64,000 bases of DNA, from NCBI GenBank assembly GCA_000499405.2, contig HG738140.1, positions 9,761,560-9,825,559 of the forward strand, given 5' to 3'. Every line of letters begins with the position of its first letter. The first letter of the stretch is position 1. The DNA comes from Onchocerca volvulus. Lineage: Eukaryota; Nematoda; Chromadorea; Rhabditida; Onchocercidae. The position numbers were made by a program, and so were the translations under genes. The notes under the pieces were generated by a model, which saw only the letters and a list, made by a program, of their open reading frames with translations, had not been told where the DNA came from and did no database searches. Below, piece by piece: positions 62,301 to 64,000 of the stretch.

Positions 62301-62420
62301 TAAATTTTGCTAAAAGTTAGGAAAATTTAAAAACCAAAAACAGTGACTGCATTAATGAATTACTTGTTTTTCCTTCAACGTTTTCGTCTCATCGTCGTCT
62401 CTGTCATCTGTCATCCACAT
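44364..62420 (-). CDS. psme4: Proteasome activator PA200/PSME4/Blm10
   Basis: HEAT-repeat activator that caps the 20S proteasome. Forty phase-matched exons, about 1889 aa (family about 1840): 62420-62364, 61766-61546, 61446-61306, 61111-60916, 60834-60632, 59797-59609, 59452-59287, 59165-58996, 58660-58525, 57574-57404, 57052-56904, 56303-56123, 55533-55435, 55219-55150, 54862-54699, 54581-54465, 54165-54020, 53839-53685, 53401-53256, 53115-52996, 52784-52695, 52619-52491, 52197-52084, 49775-49624, 49423-49285, 49149-49004, 48891-48778, 48490-48298, 48186-48112, 47948-47801, 47709-47577, 47372-47238, 47003-46892, 46753-46601, 46352-46222, 46044-45918, 45726-45611, 45225-45122, 45004-44778, 44498-44364. 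Family-specific blocks: SDLTLPWRPLYDLY, GYIDWSSKH, AGIIRGSRNW, SKRHGAVLALSAVIRAFP, SFLRTHHDK and C-terminal SPNYYV, matching the conserved penultimate-Tyr motif that docks into the 20S ring. Less certain: exon 1 (MWMTDDRDDDETK), the end of exon 18 and the exon 26-27 junction. Confidence 0.88.
49432..49456. repeat. CAT trinucleotide microsatellite
   Basis: AATCATCATCACCATCATCATCATT-type run just upstream (minus-strand sense) of PSME4 exon 25, so it contributes to the intron 24 acceptor region. Simple repeat. Confidence 0.75.
50221..50850. repeat. Degenerate tandem repeat, unit about 160-170 bp
   Basis: Copies begin at about 50221 and 50382 with TTGCTRTTATTTGGCAC, share CTTCACCRATTGCTTTCAA, then a GCATT...AAT..G core, a pyrimidine run and a TATATCT block. 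Two weaker copies follow at about 50545 and 50721 (sharing GATTGCTTTCA and TTCGAATAGGCGC). The second copy carries TGTCACACCTGTGACA, two 7-bp arms around CC. The array abuts the Helitron relic. Confidence 0.65.
50928..51358 (+). mobile_element. Helitron replicase N-terminal relic
   Basis: Three disjoint frames together resemble the region before and into the Helitron-like N domain of rolling-circle Rep/helicase proteins. First comes an Arg/Glu/Gln-rich stretch (RMQRLIANQTEEERASANER) broken by a stop. Next is an open frame at 51007-51222 with YPCCKILTFNGETEGMCCAP, the Cys-rich block of these elements, and a DSKHFL segment. Last, after a frameshift, comes FNVKEQICHKAGYWLPL, matching the usual F-x-V-x-x-Q-x-x-H-x-x-G...LP motif. 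No Rep HUH motif, helicase or hairpin end was found, so only a fragment remains and it cannot be active. Confidence 0.7.
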
Positions 62421-64000
62421 TTCACTCTTTAGACTTGAACAAATAACTAATAAATAAACCGCTCAAAATCTTAAATGACAACAGAAATGAATATTGCTTT
62501 CAAAAAAACTTGTTTTATAAGTGAATATAATTTGCATTTTGGAGTCACTACAGTATTCAATTTCTCAAAAGATAGTGATACGACGTAGGTACGAATGTAA
62601 AACATTTCGTTTTATTACAAATCAGCCTATCAGTGCATGTTTGAATGCTAGTTCTAATCTGAATTGATTTAAATTTCTCATCATAAAATTGAAAATTCGA
62701 CTAAAATTTCAATTTTCAACATAATGAACAATTTAGAACGCCAAGTTCGCTTTCTGCTTCTTTCTATATAGCAGTTCAATATAATAAAGTAAGTGATCGT
62801 CACGTCAAATCTATATAAATCAGTTATGAATATTTTCAGGGAATTACATGTTCCGTATGCTACTGAATGAATTTATGAATGCGAAACTCAAAGGTGAATA
62901 ATAATTGCTTCTTAGTTGCAGCAATGAATAGGAGTGAAACAAATTTGGGCATTACAGAAGTTAATGCATGGTGATATTTGATTTGTAACCCATGATCTCG
63001 ATAATTAGAAACAGTCACGATCATGATTGGTATTTGAGATCATGATCAGGACTGTTTCATATATCAATCTGTTCCTGAGTAAACAAATTATGCTATGCCA
63101 ATAAATCAGAAATTGGTGTAAAATAATTTTACTCATGATATGATATTTCTGATAAATTATGTTTGACTCAATGGTAGATGATGAATTCTCACTTTCCCCA
63201 GTTTACTTTTTTCTTCCTCAAGAATATATGATTCAGGAACTTTCCTTTAGGATTGAAATATAAACCTATAGTCGAACACGATATCTGTTTAAGTTTTTGC
63301 TTCATTGTCAATCTAAATATTATACCTCTTATATGGGATATAAAAAATTAAGCAGTTACTGACTTGATAATTCGTTTGATTGTTGATTGTTAAAATGAAG
63401 AGTTTTATAATAATACATTTTCGTATCAGTTACATAACAAGACAAATTCGACTCTATTTACATTGAAGTCATTTCACCAGCTTCGAAAGCTTAAGTATAA
63501 CCACACGAATTTTTACAGATAGTGTTTAATATGTTTTTGAATTTTTTTTATTACACTTTGGTGGGAAAATTCAATATGAGATCCAATAAAATAGTATAAT
63601 CGGCGAATTCGTAATTCGGTTATTGAATATTTGCTTCGAATATGGATTATAGAATTTTTTTTTTGACTTTAAGAATTTTGCATTTCTTTGCAGAATTCAA
63701 AACTTGTCTTTAACAGATACTATAGCTAATTCAGTCTTCATCCCTTATTCAGTCTGGTAGAGGACCTTATGACTGCAACTAATCCTGGATTGCTACATAT
63801 ATTCTCCGACCACCACACAATTAAGTAATGATTTGCAATAGCGTATCGCTCACTCTAATTTTGATTTCAATACTAATAGTTGTGTTAAGAAGCATTAATG
63901 CTTAAAATTGCTGTATCTATGTCGCAGCAATTCTTTATTCAAAAATTTCTTTAGATCCACTTGTATTAGCAATGGTTATTGAAATGTTTGTCTTGGAAAG
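62421..64000. other. Upstream flank of PSME4, nothing recognised
   Basis: AT-rich sequence containing the presumed PSME4 promoter on the minus strand; no motif stands out. One inverted repeat lies at 63008-63058. No gene is supported before the window ends. Confidence 0.5.
63008..63058. repeat. 20-bp inverted repeat, two mismatches
   Basis: Left arm GAAACAGTCACGATCATGAT (63008-63027), an 11-base loop, and a right arm at 63039-63058 whose complement differs only at two adjacent positions. It lies about 600 bp upstream of the PSME4 start codon. No transposon feature was recognised. Confidence 0.9.

Overview
The window looks like nuclear DNA from a nematode, most likely a filarial or other spirurid parasite. 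It is strongly AT-rich, exons are short (33 to about 360 bases), and splice acceptors are mostly of the TTTCAG or TTTTAG type. Trans-splice-like acceptors sit 5 to 12 bases upstream of two start codons. No species can be named from the sequence alone. There are no bacterial operons, no CRISPR arrays and no rRNA genes that I can see. Three large multi-exon genes were rebuilt by hand from splice sites, reading phase and family homology, and each closes to a whole number of codons.

Gene 1 (minus, 8297 to 3600, 11 exons, about 511 aa) is a pyridoxal-phosphate decarboxylase of the aromatic amino acid group. It most resembles tyrosine decarboxylase (tdc-1), which makes tyramine, the precursor of octopamine. 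Gene 2 (plus, 18529 to 41118, 27 exons, about 1637 aa) is a type I receptor tyrosine phosphatase with about 7-8 fibronectin III repeats, one transmembrane helix and one catalytic domain, the R3/DEP-1 (PTPRJ-like) architecture. Gene 3 (minus, 62420 to 44364, 40 exons, about 1889 aa) is the proteasome activator PA200/PSME4/Blm10, ending in Tyr-Tyr-Val.

Layout: 1-3599 has no supported gene. tdc-1 follows, then about 10.2 kb of mostly empty DNA (8303-18516) holding a tandem duplication, a perfect 18-bp hairpin and two coding-like islands. Next comes the phosphatase gene, with two long introns. One holds a probable two-exon fragment of an antisense nested gene (30091-30470); the other a GC-rich palindromic island (about 33000-33430). 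The 41119-44363 gap between the convergent phosphatase and PSME4 genes has three small intronless open frames of unknown function. PSME4 intron 23 carries a decayed Helitron coding relic and a degenerate tandem repeat. The last 1.6 kb is empty apart from an inverted repeat.

The three main genes are functionally unrelated (biogenic amine synthesis, receptor signalling, proteasome regulation) and nothing suggests they act as one system. The most novel candidates are the antisense nested gene, the perfect hairpin upstream of the phosphatase, and the orphan small open frames.
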